The translations under genes were made by a program, and so were the position numbers. The notes under the pieces were generated by a model. The model ran no database searches. It was not told the origin of the DNA and worked only from the letters and a program-made list of their open reading frames with translations. DNA of 64,000 bases from CAVTUU01 sp045804965 (GTDB taxonomy: Bacteria > Chloroflexota > Chloroflexia > Thermomicrobiales > UBA6265). The stretch's first letter is position 1. Every line of letters begins with the position of its first letter. The DNA lies in assembly GCA_045804965.1 (NCBI GenBank), contig JBJMMD010000004.1, positions 62,001 to 126,000 on the forward strand, in the 5' to 3' direction. Below are positions 1-8,623 of this stretch, one piece after another.

Positions 1-2035
1 TCGCCCGTGCTTCAGCGAAATGACCGGTCGCGATATGGAGCCAGGTGAGTTGGTTCCAGGCCTGCGCTTCCCAGGCAATCGCGCCGGCCTGTTGCGCGAT
101 CGCGATCAACTCCCGCCACAGCGCCTCGGCGTCGCGGAAGGCGCCGTGGCGGTAATGAAAATCGTTGGCGGCGACGGTGATCGCCTGCATCACCGCCGTT
201 GGCTGCTGCCAGCGCCGGGCACGGGCGAGATAGGCCTCGGTTTCGGCACGAGTGCGCGGGTCGTACGACTCGACGCTGCGAGCGATGTCGTCCTCGTCGC
301 CGAACTTGTGCAGGATCGCGACCGCGTCGGGATCGAACCCGAGCCAAAGACCGGCCCGTACGGTTTCCAGCGACAGCGGCTCGATCGGATCCACCAACAA
401 CATCAACCGCGCCCACGACGGGTCGTGACGTTCGCGAACCAGTTGCAGGCCATGTTCGACCAGCGGCCGCCAAATGCGGGAATCGACCGTCGCCCGGTTG
501 CGCAGTGAATTGGCGGCGAGGGCGATGAAATCGGCGATTTCCGTTTCGTCCGCGCCCGACGCGTGCAGAGCGGAGAGCGCATCGTCGATCGTCGCTCGCG
601 CCTCTTCGCCCATTGCGGCGTCCGCTTCGGCTAGGGCAAGGCTGCACAGAATCCCGGCTCGGGTTTCCGCGTCCTCGCTCGCGGCGAGATCGCGCGCCAT
701 CCGCAAGAAGACCACGGCTTGCTCGGGGGCGTGGCCGCGGCGCACGCGCTCGGCCGCGGCGAGCGCGTATTGAATCCCCGTAGCGGCGCCGGGGAGGGTC
801 AGCGAACGGTGGTATTGCACGGCAAGCTCGGGCGCATGATCCATTTCGTGCCCGGCGTAAATCGCGGCGAGCGCTTCCGCCGCGCGGCGATGGATGCGCA
901 CTCGCCGCGACGGGCTCCATGTTTCCGAAAGGGCATGTCGGACGATCGCGTGGACGAAGTCGTAGCGCTCGATATCGCTCGCCGGTTGGATCAGCCGGGC
1001 GGCCAGCGTCTCGTCGACCGCGTCGAGGAGGGCGTCCTCGGGCAGACCGGTCAGCGGCGGCAGCACAGCGAACTCGAACCCGTCAGGGAAGACGGCCGCA
1101 TGGGTTAGCATCCGCTCGGCGTCGGGCGAGAGATGGGTGAGCCGGCGGGTGACGAGCTGGCGCACAGAGTCGGGAATGCCAAGCTCGGTCAAACCGCCGG
1201 GCGCGATCAGTCCGCTGCCATCACGAACGAGTTTCCCTTCTTCCACCAGATGCCGGACCAACTCTTCGATGTAGAAGGGATTGCCGTTCGTTTCTGCATG
1301 AATCGTCAGCGCCAGATCATGACCGCCGTCCCCATCGCCAAGCAGCGAGACCACATCTTCGACCGCGAGACCCTTCAGCGCGATGAAGGTCGTGCCCGCC
1401 TCCCGGCGCAAGACGGGTAGGAGTTGGGCAAGGGGCTGGCGCGGGTCGAGATCGAGATCGCGATACGTGCCGAGAACGAACAACCGGCCCTGGCGGGCGA
1501 AGAATGCGAGGTGGAGCAAGAGATCGAGCGACGCACTGTCTGCCCACTGCAAGTCGTCGAGGACGACGAGCACAGGCGCGGTCTCGCCGAACTTGAGCAG
1601 CACGCGCGCGGCGGCGTCGAAGAGGCGGAATCGTTCTTCCTCGCGACTCAGGGCGACCGGAGCCGCGCTTTCCCCACCGGGAGAGGCCAAGTCCGGCACG
1701 AGCGTCGCCAGGGATGTGCGGGTTGGGTCGTCGAGCAAGTCCTGCGCACGGTCAGGGCCGGCGGCGCGAAAGACGCTGGAAATGGCCTCGATCCAGGGCG
1801 CGTATGGCGGCGACCAATCTCCCTCATAACAGTGGCCCCAGAGCACGCGGGCGTGGCGGGATTCGGCGACGGCCGCGAATGCGCGGGCGCTCCGAGTCTT
1901 CCCGATCCCGGGTTCGCCGCTCAGAAGCGCAACGCCGCCCCGACCGGCCGCGGCATCGTCAAGCTGGGCAAGGAGCGTGGCGAGTTCCGATTGCCGGCCG
2001 ACAAAGAGCTGATCCTCAATCGCTAGCGATGCCAT
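1..2035 (-). CDS. AAA-type ATPase regulator, 3' end outside window
   Basis: This is the N-terminal 678 codons of a large signal-transducing ATPase. Walker A GEPGIGKT lies at residues 40-47 after the typical lead FVGRQSEL, and Walker B VLVVLDDLQWAD follows at about 155-165. Then comes ETNGNPFYIEELVRHL, typical of AAA_16/LuxR-LAL and adenylate-cyclase-associated ATPases, and a long helical repeat region. The ATG at 2035 follows AAGGA at a good distance, so the start is secure. The C-terminal output domain (LuxR-type HTH would be usual) is beyond base 1, so its output is unknown. The frame is open throughout, and the Arg-rich frames overlapping it are shadows. Confidence 0.85.
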   Translation of the reverse strand, partial: MASLAIEDQLFVGRQSELATLLAQLDDAAAGRGGVALLSGEPGIGKTRSARAFAAVAESRHARVLWGHCYEGDWSPPYAPWIEAISSVFRAAGPDRAQDLLDDPTRTSLATLVPDLASPGGESAAPVALSREEERFRLFDAAARVLLKFGETAPVLVVLDDLQWADSASLDLLLHLAFFARQGRLFVLGTYRDLDLDPRQPLAQLLPVLRREAGTTFIALKGLAVEDVVSLLGDGDGGHDLALTIHAETNGNPFYIEELVRHLVEEGKLVRDGSGLIAPGGLTELGIPDSVRQLVTRRLTHLSPDAERMLTHAAVFPDGFEFAVLPPLTGLPEDALLDAVDETLAARLIQPASDIERYDFVHAIVRHALSETWSPSRRVRIHRRAAEALAAIYAGHEMDHAPELAVQYHRSLTLPGAATGIQYALAAAERVRRGHAPEQAVVFLRMARDLAASEDAETRAGILCSLALAEADAAMGEEARATIDDALSALHASGADETEIADFIALAANSLRNRATVDSRIWRPLVEHGLQLVRERHDPSWARLMLLVDPIEPLSLETVRAGLWLGFDPDAVAILHKFGDEDDIARSVESYDPRTRAETEAYLARARRWQQPTAVMQAITVAANDFHYRHGAFRDAEALWRELIAIAQQAGAIAWEAQAWNQLTWLHIATGHFAEARA

Positions 2036-2218
2036 TGGCGTCCTTAGTAGAGCAGATTGCAGCTTAGGAATGTAGACTCTTGTCTCGGAACAATGTGCCC
2101 AGCCGCGACGCCCGGAAATGAATTCCCGGGAGCGGACGCCGATCACAACAATTCAATCGGCCATCAACGGACTGATGACGCACGTATCATAGGGCCGTCG
2201 GTTGCGGCTGACGGCATT

Positions 2219-3517
2219 CTACTCGGCAAGCATCCCCGCCGAATCAAATGGAATCTCGTGCGGCTCGCCGAGCAACTCGACGCGCCCGGAGGCGAGCATC
2301 TCCGGCAGCACTGGTTCGGTTGCCCAGAACTCTTCGAGGTCTTTCGTGTTCTTGATGCGGACGACCCGCGCTTGCTCCACCTCGGTCTGCAAACAACTAT
2401 TGATCGCCAAGAACAGGGCCTGGCGATCGGTGTCGACCATGATCGGTACCGCCGCCGCCGCCGGGCTCTTCGAGGTAATGCAGTTCATGTAGGTCGAGAT
2501 CGGATCGATCTTGTCGATCGCCCGCCGCAAACCGAAATCGGCGAGCCCGATTCCGGTCGCGTTCCCCTCGGTGTCCTTGGTCAGATCGCGGACCACGATC
2601 CGCTGCACCGTTGGCTTTAACACCAGCTCGCTGACCGAGAGCTGACCGGCGATGTCGCGATTGATCACATTCGGGTCGGCGCCGTCGCCGCTGATGTCCT
2701 TGCCGATCTCGTCGATCAGGAGGACATCGATCCGCTCGCCCGGCAGGCGGGCGAGACGCTCGCGGGCGATCCTGAGCAGCTCTTGCTCCCGTTCCCAAAT
2801 CCGGTTGCCGGGAACGGCCTCGATCAAGCTGAGATGTCCGTAGCCGTTCTCCACCAGGGCAATCCCGAACGGGATGTTGACATGGCTGAGCGTAAACCGG
2901 GCGACCGTGGGAATGAGATGGTGGAACTCGGGGAAACCGCGCCAGTGGAAGTGCTCGGCCCCTTTTTGCTTGCCGAGCCCGATCGCAATCATCTTCATCA
3001 GCCCGGACTCGATCGGGCCGTGGAAGTCGGTGTGCGGTTTGACCCGGCCGATCGGGATCACGGCGTCGGCCTGCTCGTACGCGATGCGATCAAAATAGAC
3101 CGGGGTATCGTTCTCGACCTTGCCCAGGAGCACCGTGTCCATGCTCGCCTTGATCGGGCAACCCACCCCGTCCTCGGTCACGCCGTAGTGGGCAAGCAAG
3201 GCGGTCTGCCCAGCAGCGGTCGCGCCGCCGTGGCTACCCATCGCGGGCACGACAAAGGGCTCGGCGCCCAGACGGCGGACCTCGACGGCCGCGGCGCGGA
3301 TGACTTCGGCGATCCGGTCGATGCCCCGGCTGCCGGCCGTCAAGGCGACCTTCATCCCGGGCGTGATCGTGCTGTTGATGTCAGCGCGCTGGAACTCCAC
3401 TGCCGTCGCCGCGGCGACATCGCGCACCTCAACCGAGTTGAGCTGCTGGCGCACCTTTACCCAGCGCGGCAACGTGCCCCGTTCAAAGATGCTGAGACCG
3501 TCGAGCGGTTGCGACAC
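2219..3517 (-). CDS. LarA-like protein (DUF2088, lactate racemase N-terminal domain family)
   Basis: The 432-aa product carries the landmarks of the LarA/DUF2088 family: AGSRGIDRI near residue 61, GSHGGAT near 94 and VKPHTDFHG near 163. In characterised LarA a lysine and histidines in this region hold the nickel-pincer cofactor; equivalence here is inferred, not shown. Family members racemise or epimerise 2-hydroxyacids, and the substrate here is unknown. The GTG start at 3517 is preceded by AGGAGGTG, far better than any upstream start, although the open frame runs on to 4150. No larB, larC or larE gene is nearby. It may form a unit with the gene at 3594. Confidence 0.75.
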   Translation of the reverse strand: MSQPLDGLSIFERGTLPRWVKVRQQLNSVEVRDVAAATAVEFQRADINSTITPGMKVALTAGSRGIDRIAEVIRAAAVEVRRLGAEPFVVPAMGSHGGATAAGQTALLAHYGVTEDGVGCPIKASMDTVLLGKVENDTPVYFDRIAYEQADAVIPIGRVKPHTDFHGPIESGLMKMIAIGLGKQKGAEHFHWRGFPEFHHLIPTVARFTLSHVNIPFGIALVENGYGHLSLIEAVPGNRIWEREQELLRIARERLARLPGERIDVLLIDEIGKDISGDGADPNVINRDIAGQLSVSELVLKPTVQRIVVRDLTKDTEGNATGIGLADFGLRRAIDKIDPISTYMNCITSKSPAAAAVPIMVDTDRQALFLAINSCLQTEVEQARVVRIKNTKDLEEFWATEPVLPEMLASGRVELLGEPHEIPFDSAGMLAE

Positions 3518-3593
3518 GAGCCACCTCCTAGAGAAAGCGCGAAGACTGATAGGAACATGCTGCCACGCCCGCAAAGACGGATCAAGTCGGATT

Positions 3594-4238
3594 TTAGACC
3601 GGGCACTTTTCCACGCTTGTTTGAGACAATCTGATCGGAGACGGACAGACCAGCGGCAAGACCGTGCCGGGCAATACGTCGACACGTTCATGCGAGTATG
3701 GGCCGGCGATGAGGCTGTAGGTCCCGGTTGGTTCGTCCCGCACGGTGACGAAGCGCAAGACATCCCCCCTGTCCTCGATCGGGTAGTCCCCGCCGACCCC
3801 GAGGTGACACCCCTCGATGCCGTGGAGGAGCGCTTGATGCACCACCACCGTTCCTGTGGCTTCCCCCTTTTCCGTCTCAAGCACGGCGACGGCCAGGTGG
3901 ACCGGCGCAAGGTCGTTGGGCGGCGCGCCCGGCACCAGCGAAGCAGGGTCCGGCCCGGTTGGGAAGCCGACGAGCTGGCCGACGAAGATGTCGGTTGCAT
4001 GAGCGGTGAGCTGCCGCTCGTCGGTCGGGTCGTAGGGGAGCGCAGCGGTCGGCTGCGGCGGACAAGTTGGAGGTCCAAAGCCCCGAGGCCCACTCGTGCC
4101 CTGCAGGTGGACAAGGACGCCGACGGTGACGACGATGGCGACGATCCCAACTGTGAAGAAGAGACTCACCGGCAGTTTGTACCGGCCAGCCCGCCCTCCG
4201 CGCGTCAACGACCGTTTCCGGCGGTCATCAGCTTCCAT
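3594..4238 (-). CDS. Membrane-anchored hypothetical protein
   Basis: The predicted 214-aa protein has a basic N-terminus (DDRRKRSLTRGGRAGRYK), one transmembrane segment at about 22-45 and an extracytoplasmic part with no recognised catalytic motif. The segment HATDIFVGQLVGFP and the late RFVTVRDEPTGTYSLI suggest a small beta-rich domain. The ATG at 4238 was chosen because the anchor begins there; a GAGG lies 11 nt upstream, a slightly long spacing. It lies upstream of the LarA-like gene on the same strand with a 76-bp gap, so cotranscription is possible. I do not recognise the family. Confidence 0.6.
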   Translation of the reverse strand: MEADDRRKRSLTRGGRAGRYKLPVSLFFTVGIVAIVVTVGVLVHLQGTSGPRGFGPPTCPPQPTAALPYDPTDERQLTAHATDIFVGQLVGFPTGPDPASLVPGAPPNDLAPVHLAVAVLETEKGEATGTVVVHQALLHGIEGCHLGVGGDYPIEDRGDVLRFVTVRDEPTGTYSLIAGPYSHERVDVLPGTVLPLVCPSPIRLSQTSVEKCPV

Positions 4239-4520
4239 GCATTGTTTATCCTCTAACGGGACGCGAAACCAGAAGATCTTGCCTATTGAGTTTGAGACGG
4301 TGATCGGTCCGCCAAAGTTCCGCTGTGGGGACGGCGACCTTTCCGATGCGACGAGCTGCGACTCCGCGAATCGCTCTACAAGGCCCTGCGCCCTCTTCCG
4401 ACCCCTTATCGATTGAAAGTAATCTTGCCGAACGTACAAGAGCTTTAGGGCTCGGGATGCATCTCTGTCAATATGCCATTGCGGTTGGATTCCGGGCGTC
4501 AGCAACTCTCAGCACTGGAT

Positions 4521-4561
4521 GGGCTTTGTTCCGTTGTAGCCCGGGGTTCAATATCCCGGGC
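4521..4561 (+). repeat. Dispersed repeat, GGGCTTTGT...GTAGCCCGGGGTT type
   Basis: This copy contains the hairpin GCCCGGG (4539-4545) / CCCGGGC (4555-4561). It shares the GGGCTTTGT core with the repeats at 16182 and 17423. Confidence 0.5.
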
Positions 4562-4594
4562 GGGCCAACGCGACATGAACAATAGGACATGACG

Positions 4595-4621
4595 GATTCC
4601 TCGACTTCGCTCGGAATGACG
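4595..4621 (+). repeat. Dispersed imperfect-palindrome repeat (GATTCCTCGACTTCG... family)
   Basis: ATTCC and GGAAT arms flank a TCGACTTCGCTC core. Near-identical units sit at 15937, 42534 and 53456, all intergenic. Confidence 0.65.
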
Positions 4622-4760
4622 GTGTGGGGTGCGCGGAATGACGGCGGAAGAGGCGCGCGCTGTAGTTCGCCATCACCTCATGACGCCGATTGGCGTTCGC
4701 AGTAGGATTCTGGACGGGCGACGAGACGGGCCGCGAGGCGTATTGAAGTTGAGGTGTCGT

Positions 4761-6119
4761 GTGGCTCAAGCGGTGCGGGCATCCCTTGCTCAAATCGAAG
4801 ACGTGATTCAAACGCAGATGGAACGCTGGTCCGTGCCGGGGCTCGCGGTCGGCATCTTCAACAATGCCGAGACCGAAACCGGCGCTTACGGCATCGCCAG
4901 CATTGAGACCGAGCACCCACTCACGCCGGAGACGTTGCTGCAAGTCGGCTCGATCAGCAAAGTTTTCACGACGACCCTGCTGATGACTGTCGTCGAGGAC
5001 GGCAAGATCGATCTCGATATGCCGATCCTGACCTATGTGCCCGATTTGCCACTGGCCGACGAAACGACACGCCAGACGATCACCGCGCGGCATCTCGTGA
5101 CGCACATGTCTGGTTTCTATGGCGACCGGTTCGAAGATCAGGGGCCGGGCGACGATGCGCTGGCGAAGGCGGTCGCGGCCTTCGGCGAACTGCGCCAGCA
5201 GACCGCGCCGGGCGAGCTCTGGACCTATTGCAATGCCGGGTTCGACCTCGTCGGCCGCGCGATCGAGCTCGCGCTCGGCATCGGGTTCGAGCAGGCGATG
5301 CGGGAGCGCGTGTTCGCGCCGCTGGGGATGGAGCGCACGACCTATTTCGCCTCCGAAGCGATCCGCCACGCCGTCTCGGTTGGTCACGTCCAGGCCCCGG
5401 GCGAGGACATCAAGATCGCCGATCCCTGGCCGCTCCCCCGGCGCTCGAATCCCGCCGGCGGTATTTCCTCCACCGTCGGCGAGCTGCTGCGCTTCGCGCG
5501 CTGCCACATGAACGACGGCGAGCTCGACGGCGAACGCGTGATTTCGGGCAAGTCCGCCCAGGAAATGCGAGCCTTTCAGGCGACGGCGGAACCGGGGCGC
5601 GAGTGGGGTCTTGGTTGGTCCCGGCGGACCCTTGATGGCGTCTTGATCGCCGAGCACACGGGCTCAACCAACGGGTTCACCGCGCGCTTGACGATCGTTC
5701 CGGAGCGCAATTTCGCAATCGCTGTCCTGACCAACGCCGACCGTGGCAGCATGGTCCACACGAAGATTGTCGAAGCGGCGCTCGATCGCTCCTTCGGACT
5801 CAGACAGGACCAGCCCGCGACGGTCGAGGTCGATCCAAACCTGCTCGCCAAGTACGCAGGCATATACAAACAAGACCTGTCAGAAATCACCTTGACCGTC
5901 GACAACGGCGGCCTGCACGTTGAACGCGTGAATACGAACCCCTTCTCTCTTGAAACGACCCATCTCGAACCGCTGCGGTTTGTTGCCATCAGCGAGACCA
6001 GCTTCGTCGTCCAGGACGGCATCGCGGAAGGCAACCCCGCCGATTTCATCCTCAATCCTGACGGCTCCATCCGCTTCCTGCGCTTCAGCGGCCGCCTGGC
6101 CTATCCAGTCGAAGAGTAA
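4761..6119 (+). CDS. Serine hydrolase of the class C beta-lactamase / penicillin-binding-protein-like family
   Basis: The 452-aa protein has the three signature elements of the Pfam Beta-lactamase fold: SxxK in GSISKVFT, YxN in TYCNAGFD, and HTG in AEHTGSTNGFTA. A C-terminal beta-barrel-like part follows (KYAGIYKQDLSEITLTV), as in DUF3471-containing relatives. Such proteins are esterases, D-aminopeptidases or peptidases as often as beta-lactamases, so resistance should not be assumed. No signal peptide is visible, which suggests a cytoplasmic enzyme. The GTG at 4761 is preferred over the longer open frame (from 4629) because AGG lies 6 nt upstream and homology begins just after it. Confidence 0.85.
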   Translation: MAQAVRASLAQIEDVIQTQMERWSVPGLAVGIFNNAETETGAYGIASIETEHPLTPETLLQVGSISKVFTTTLLMTVVEDGKIDLDMPILTYVPDLPLADETTRQTITARHLVTHMSGFYGDRFEDQGPGDDALAKAVAAFGELRQQTAPGELWTYCNAGFDLVGRAIELALGIGFEQAMRERVFAPLGMERTTYFASEAIRHAVSVGHVQAPGEDIKIADPWPLPRRSNPAGGISSTVGELLRFARCHMNDGELDGERVISGKSAQEMRAFQATAEPGREWGLGWSRRTLDGVLIAEHTGSTNGFTARLTIVPERNFAIAVLTNADRGSMVHTKIVEAALDRSFGLRQDQPATVEVDPNLLAKYAGIYKQDLSEITLTVDNGGLHVERVNTNPFSLETTHLEPLRFVAISETSFVVQDGIAEGNPADFILNPDGSIRFLRFSGRLAYPVEE

Positions 6120-6160
6120 GGTCGGGGCGGCCGCGATTTTCCGCGTTGCGAAGCAGCCGC

Positions 6161-6286
6161 TTACACCCCCGGCGAGAGCAGCAGGCGCAGGAGCAACAGC
6201 GAGCAGACGACGAACAGGAGCAAGCAGAGCACCATCAAGCGGCGGGCGAGACGATAGCGGCGGCGCCTGCGCCGGCGGGCGAGCAT
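6161..6286 (-). CDS. Putative 41-aa Arg-rich single-pass microprotein
   Basis: The ORF starts with ATG at 6286 behind GGAGAACGCG. It encodes a cluster of seven consecutive arginines at residues 4-10, a further basic stretch (YRLARR), and then one Leu/Val-rich transmembrane segment of about 20 residues ending LLLSPGV. The positive-inside pattern predicts the N-terminus in the cytoplasm. It lies 14 bp downstream of the methyltransferase stop on the same strand, so the two could be cotranscribed. I do not recognise it. Low complexity means chance cannot be excluded. Confidence 0.45.
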   Translation of the reverse strand: MLARRRRRRRYRLARRLMVLCLLLFVVCSLLLLRLLLSPGV

Positions 6287-6300
6287 CGCGTTCTCCGTTC

Positions 6301-7017
6301 CTACCCTACCGGCTCTCTCTTCACCGCGGCGGAGCCGAAACCCGCGAGTCGCGGCAAGAACCGCGGAGTGCGGGCGGCGTAGGCGTCATAGTCCGGGAAG
6401 TTCTGGCGCAGGATTTTTTCCTCTTGCAAAGCCCGCCAAACTTCGCACCCGATGCCCGCCGCGCAGACCGCGATTGCCCAGACACTGAGCCGGGGCAGCG
6501 CGAAGCAGACATAGGTCACGAAGTACCCCGCGTAGAGCGGATGGCGAATGTATCGATACGGGCCGTGCGTGATGAGCTTTCGTGCTTCCGGGAAGACCGA
6601 AAAACTCCGGCGCAGCGTCAACAATGCCCAGATGATGACGGTGTAGGAGAGAGTCACGAGGAGCGTCGTGCCGGCGATCAGCCAATCTGGTTGCCATGTC
6701 ATCGGCAAAATCGCGACCCCGTTGGCGAGGTACCCGCCGGAAATGGCAATGACCGGGATGAGCCATCCCCGCGATCGCGCGATCGCGGGGCCGCGCATCA
6801 GGCAAAGCACCGCATTGATCAGCATCGCGATGGCGACGATCGTGTGGTTGAGGGTGAGGAGGATGTCGCCGTCGCGCGCGGCGCCGAAGCCGTTGACGGC
6901 GCGAATCGACGCCGTGAAGAGGATGAACGCGCACAGCGCCAAATCGCCTTGGCGAAACGTGAGCGCGCGCAGTGGGTTCCGCTCTGCGGCCGCGACGTTC
7001 ACGGTCGTGTCGCCCAT
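6301..7017 (-). CDS. Isoprenylcysteine/phospholipid methyltransferase-family membrane protein
   Basis: The 238-aa polytopic protein ends with the ICMT/PEMT signature: HGPYRYIRHPLYAGY, then EEKILRQNFPDYDAYAARTPRF, which together form the SAM site. At least five hydrophobic segments precede it. The ATG at 7017 follows TGGAGTTACCG; the open frame extends to 7191 but that leader is low-complexity. Bacterial members methylate lipids or small acceptors, and the substrate here is unknown. The small ORF at 6161 follows directly. Confidence 0.8.
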   Translation of the reverse strand: MGDTTVNVAAAERNPLRALTFRQGDLALCAFILFTASIRAVNGFGAARDGDILLTLNHTIVAIAMLINAVLCLMRGPAIARSRGWLIPVIAISGGYLANGVAILPMTWQPDWLIAGTTLLVTLSYTVIIWALLTLRRSFSVFPEARKLITHGPYRYIRHPLYAGYFVTYVCFALPRLSVWAIAVCAAGIGCEVWRALQEEKILRQNFPDYDAYAARTPRFLPRLAGFGSAAVKREPVG

Positions 7018-7209
7018 CGGTAACTCCAGGCCGTGTTGGTCATCACGCAACGCGCATCGGCGCGCCACCGGGCGGGCCGGCGTTGCAGTTCCATCATCGG
7101 GGCTGCGGCCCGGAGCGGCACTTGCCAAATCGTCCCGTTCCACGCGGGCAAATAGACGGGAGGGGTTTTCAGCCGGCATGGATTCCCTCACCCGCCGCTA
7201 GGGCGGCTG

Positions 7210-7233
7210 CCCTCTCCCTTGCGAGGGAGAGGG
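7210..7233. repeat. Palindromic CCCTCTCCC repeat
   Basis: CCCTCTCCCT (7210-7219), loop TGCG, AGGGAGAGGG (7224-7233). Related units occur at 11527 and 56123, and inside the ATPase gene near 9500. Confidence 0.65.
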
Positions 7234-7286
7234 GATCAAGGGGTGAGGGAACTCTAGAGCTGGGCGTCGCGGCGCTCGATTGCTCC

Positions 7287-7307
7287 ATGAACAATGAGAT
7301 CGTTCAT
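7287..7307 (+). promoter_or_regulatory. Inverted repeat, possible operator of the ABC transporter operon
   Basis: ATGAACAAT-GAG-ATCGTTCAT has 9-bp arms with one mismatch and a 3-bp spacer, about 125 bp before the first gene. The dimeric regulator it implies is not identified. Confidence 0.3.
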
Positions 7308-7432
7308 TTCTTCACGAATTGCCAGGGAGGGCTGATATACTTCGCGGCGGCGTCCAGACGGTTGCTGAAAGTTACCGCCGGTGTCGATCTCCAGCGTCTC
7401 GCGCCGGTGTGCTTGTAGAGAGGTCGTGCTCA

Positions 7433-8581
7433 ATGCAGTCTCGTGTCTGGCCAAATCTGCGCCATCGCGCTCTACCACTGCTTCTCCTCGCCGCTCTGCT
7501 CGTGACCTCATTTGGTCTGCTCTCGCCACGCGTCGCCGCGCAGGCGACGCCCGGTGCAGCAATCTCCTGCGCCCCGTTGCAGGTGCCTGCAGCGACCCCG
7601 CAAACGACTTCGACGACACCCGCGGCTTCACCGCAACCGGCAACCGGCGAGCTGAAGAAGGTGACGATAGGGTACGTACCCGTCTCCATCTTCGCCCCGG
7701 TTTTCGTCGCCAAGGAAAAGGGCTACTACGCCGAGCAAGGATTGGATGTGAGCCTTGAGCCGTTGCCGGGTGGGGCCGACATGGTTGTCTTGACCGCCAG
7801 CGGTGATTTCGACGCCGGCATCGGCGGCGCGGGCCCCGCCTTCTGGAACGCGATCAACCAGGGCTTGCCGCTGAAAGTGATCGCGCCTGGTCACGCCGAA
7901 GGCGATCCCGTCGCGACGCCGCTCATGATTTCGAAGAAGGCCTGCGAATCTGGCGCGATCAAGACGGTTGCCGATCTCAAGGGCAAGAAGGTGTCCGTGA
8001 ATGCCCGCGGCGCGACCGAATACTGGCTCAACCAAGCCCTTTCGACAGGTGGCTTGACCATCAAGGACATCGATCTCCAAACCCTCGCCTTCCCTGACGC
8101 GGTAGCGGCGCTCGCCTCGGGCGCAATCGACGCCGCGATGGTCGGCGAACCGCTGGCAACCAAGGCCGAACAAGACGGCATCGCCGTTCGCCTGGCATCG
8201 AGCTTTCCAGTGCAGGACATCCAGCCGACTCTGGTCTACGCCAACGAGAAGTGGGCAAAGGAAAATCCCGAGGCCGCGCAAGGCCTCGTCACGGCGTATA
8301 TCAAAGCCTCCCGCGATCTCACGGGAGCAGGCTACAAAGATCCGGCAAATCTCGCGATCATCGAGCAGTACACGAAGGTGCCGGCGGCGCTGGTCGCGGA
8401 CGCCGTGCAACCGATCTACGCCGTCGATGGTCAGATCAATGTCGACGGACTCAACAAGCTGCAATCGTTCTTCCGCGATCTTGGCGAACTCGACTACGAC
8501 ACCGATCTCGACCCGAATTCGTTTATCGACACTCAGTACGTCGACGCCGCGCTCCAAGAATTGGGGCCATACCAACCGTAG
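7433..8581 (+). CDS. NMT1/SsuA-type ABC transporter substrate-binding protein
   Basis: The 382-aa protein has a cleavable signal (RALPLLLLAALLVTSFG ... VAAQA), a Thr/Pro/Ala-rich linker, then a type-2 periplasmic-binding fold opening with VTIGYVPVSIFAPVFVAKEKG. The features FVAKEKGYYAEQGLDV, GGAGPAFWNAINQG and DLKGKKVSV are typical of the NMT1/ThiY/SsuA group, whose ligands include thiamine pyrimidines, sulfonates and aromatics. It is first in an operon with the ATPase (8624) and permease (9553). GAGAGG lies 9 nt before the ATG. Specificity cannot be read from sequence; the prenyltransferase at the end of the operon may be a clue. Confidence 0.88.
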   Translation: MQSRVWPNLRHRALPLLLLAALLVTSFGLLSPRVAAQATPGAAISCAPLQVPAATPQTTSTTPAASPQPATGELKKVTIGYVPVSIFAPVFVAKEKGYYAEQGLDVSLEPLPGGADMVVLTASGDFDAGIGGAGPAFWNAINQGLPLKVIAPGHAEGDPVATPLMISKKACESGAIKTVADLKGKKVSVNARGATEYWLNQALSTGGLTIKDIDLQTLAFPDAVAALASGAIDAAMVGEPLATKAEQDGIAVRLASSFPVQDIQPTLVYANEKWAKENPEAAQGLVTAYIKASRDLTGAGYKDPANLAIIEQYTKVPAALVADAVQPIYAVDGQINVDGLNKLQSFFRDLGELDYDTDLDPNSFIDTQYVDAALQELGPYQP

Positions 8582-8587
8582 GAATGT

Positions 8588-8613
8588 TCGCCCGGCGCGG
8601 TCGCGCCGGGCGA
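8588..8613 (+). terminator. Strong intercistronic hairpin after the binding-protein gene
   Basis: TCGCCCGGCGCG (8588-8599) pairs perfectly with CGCGCCGGGCGA (8602-8613). No U-tract follows and the ATPase gene starts 10 bp later. It is more likely an attenuator or mRNA-stabilising hairpin that raises binding protein over transporter than a full terminator. Confidence 0.6.
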
Positions 8614-8623
8614 CAATAGCTCA

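Larger units (their letters stand above)
7018..7432. other. Intergenic region between divergent genes
   Basis: I see no gene here. The region holds a palindromic repeat (7210), a possible operator (7287) and the promoter of the ABC transporter operon. I looked for a TPP riboswitch because NMT1-type transporters often have one; its conserved CTGAGA and GAACCTGAT blocks are absent. Confidence 0.5.

Noticed and set aside
12..920. Long minus-strand open frame, 302 codons
   Set aside because: Arg-rich (over one fifth Arg) and out of frame with the AAA ATPase that covers the whole stretch; a high-GC shadow.
4548..5657. 369-codon frame antisense to the beta-lactamase-fold gene
   Set aside because: Exact shadow; the plus-strand frame has all three catalytic motifs.
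7310..7432. Possible TPP riboswitch before the NMT1-type operon
   Set aside because: Neither conserved TPP block could be found; only weak resemblance in GC-rich sequence.
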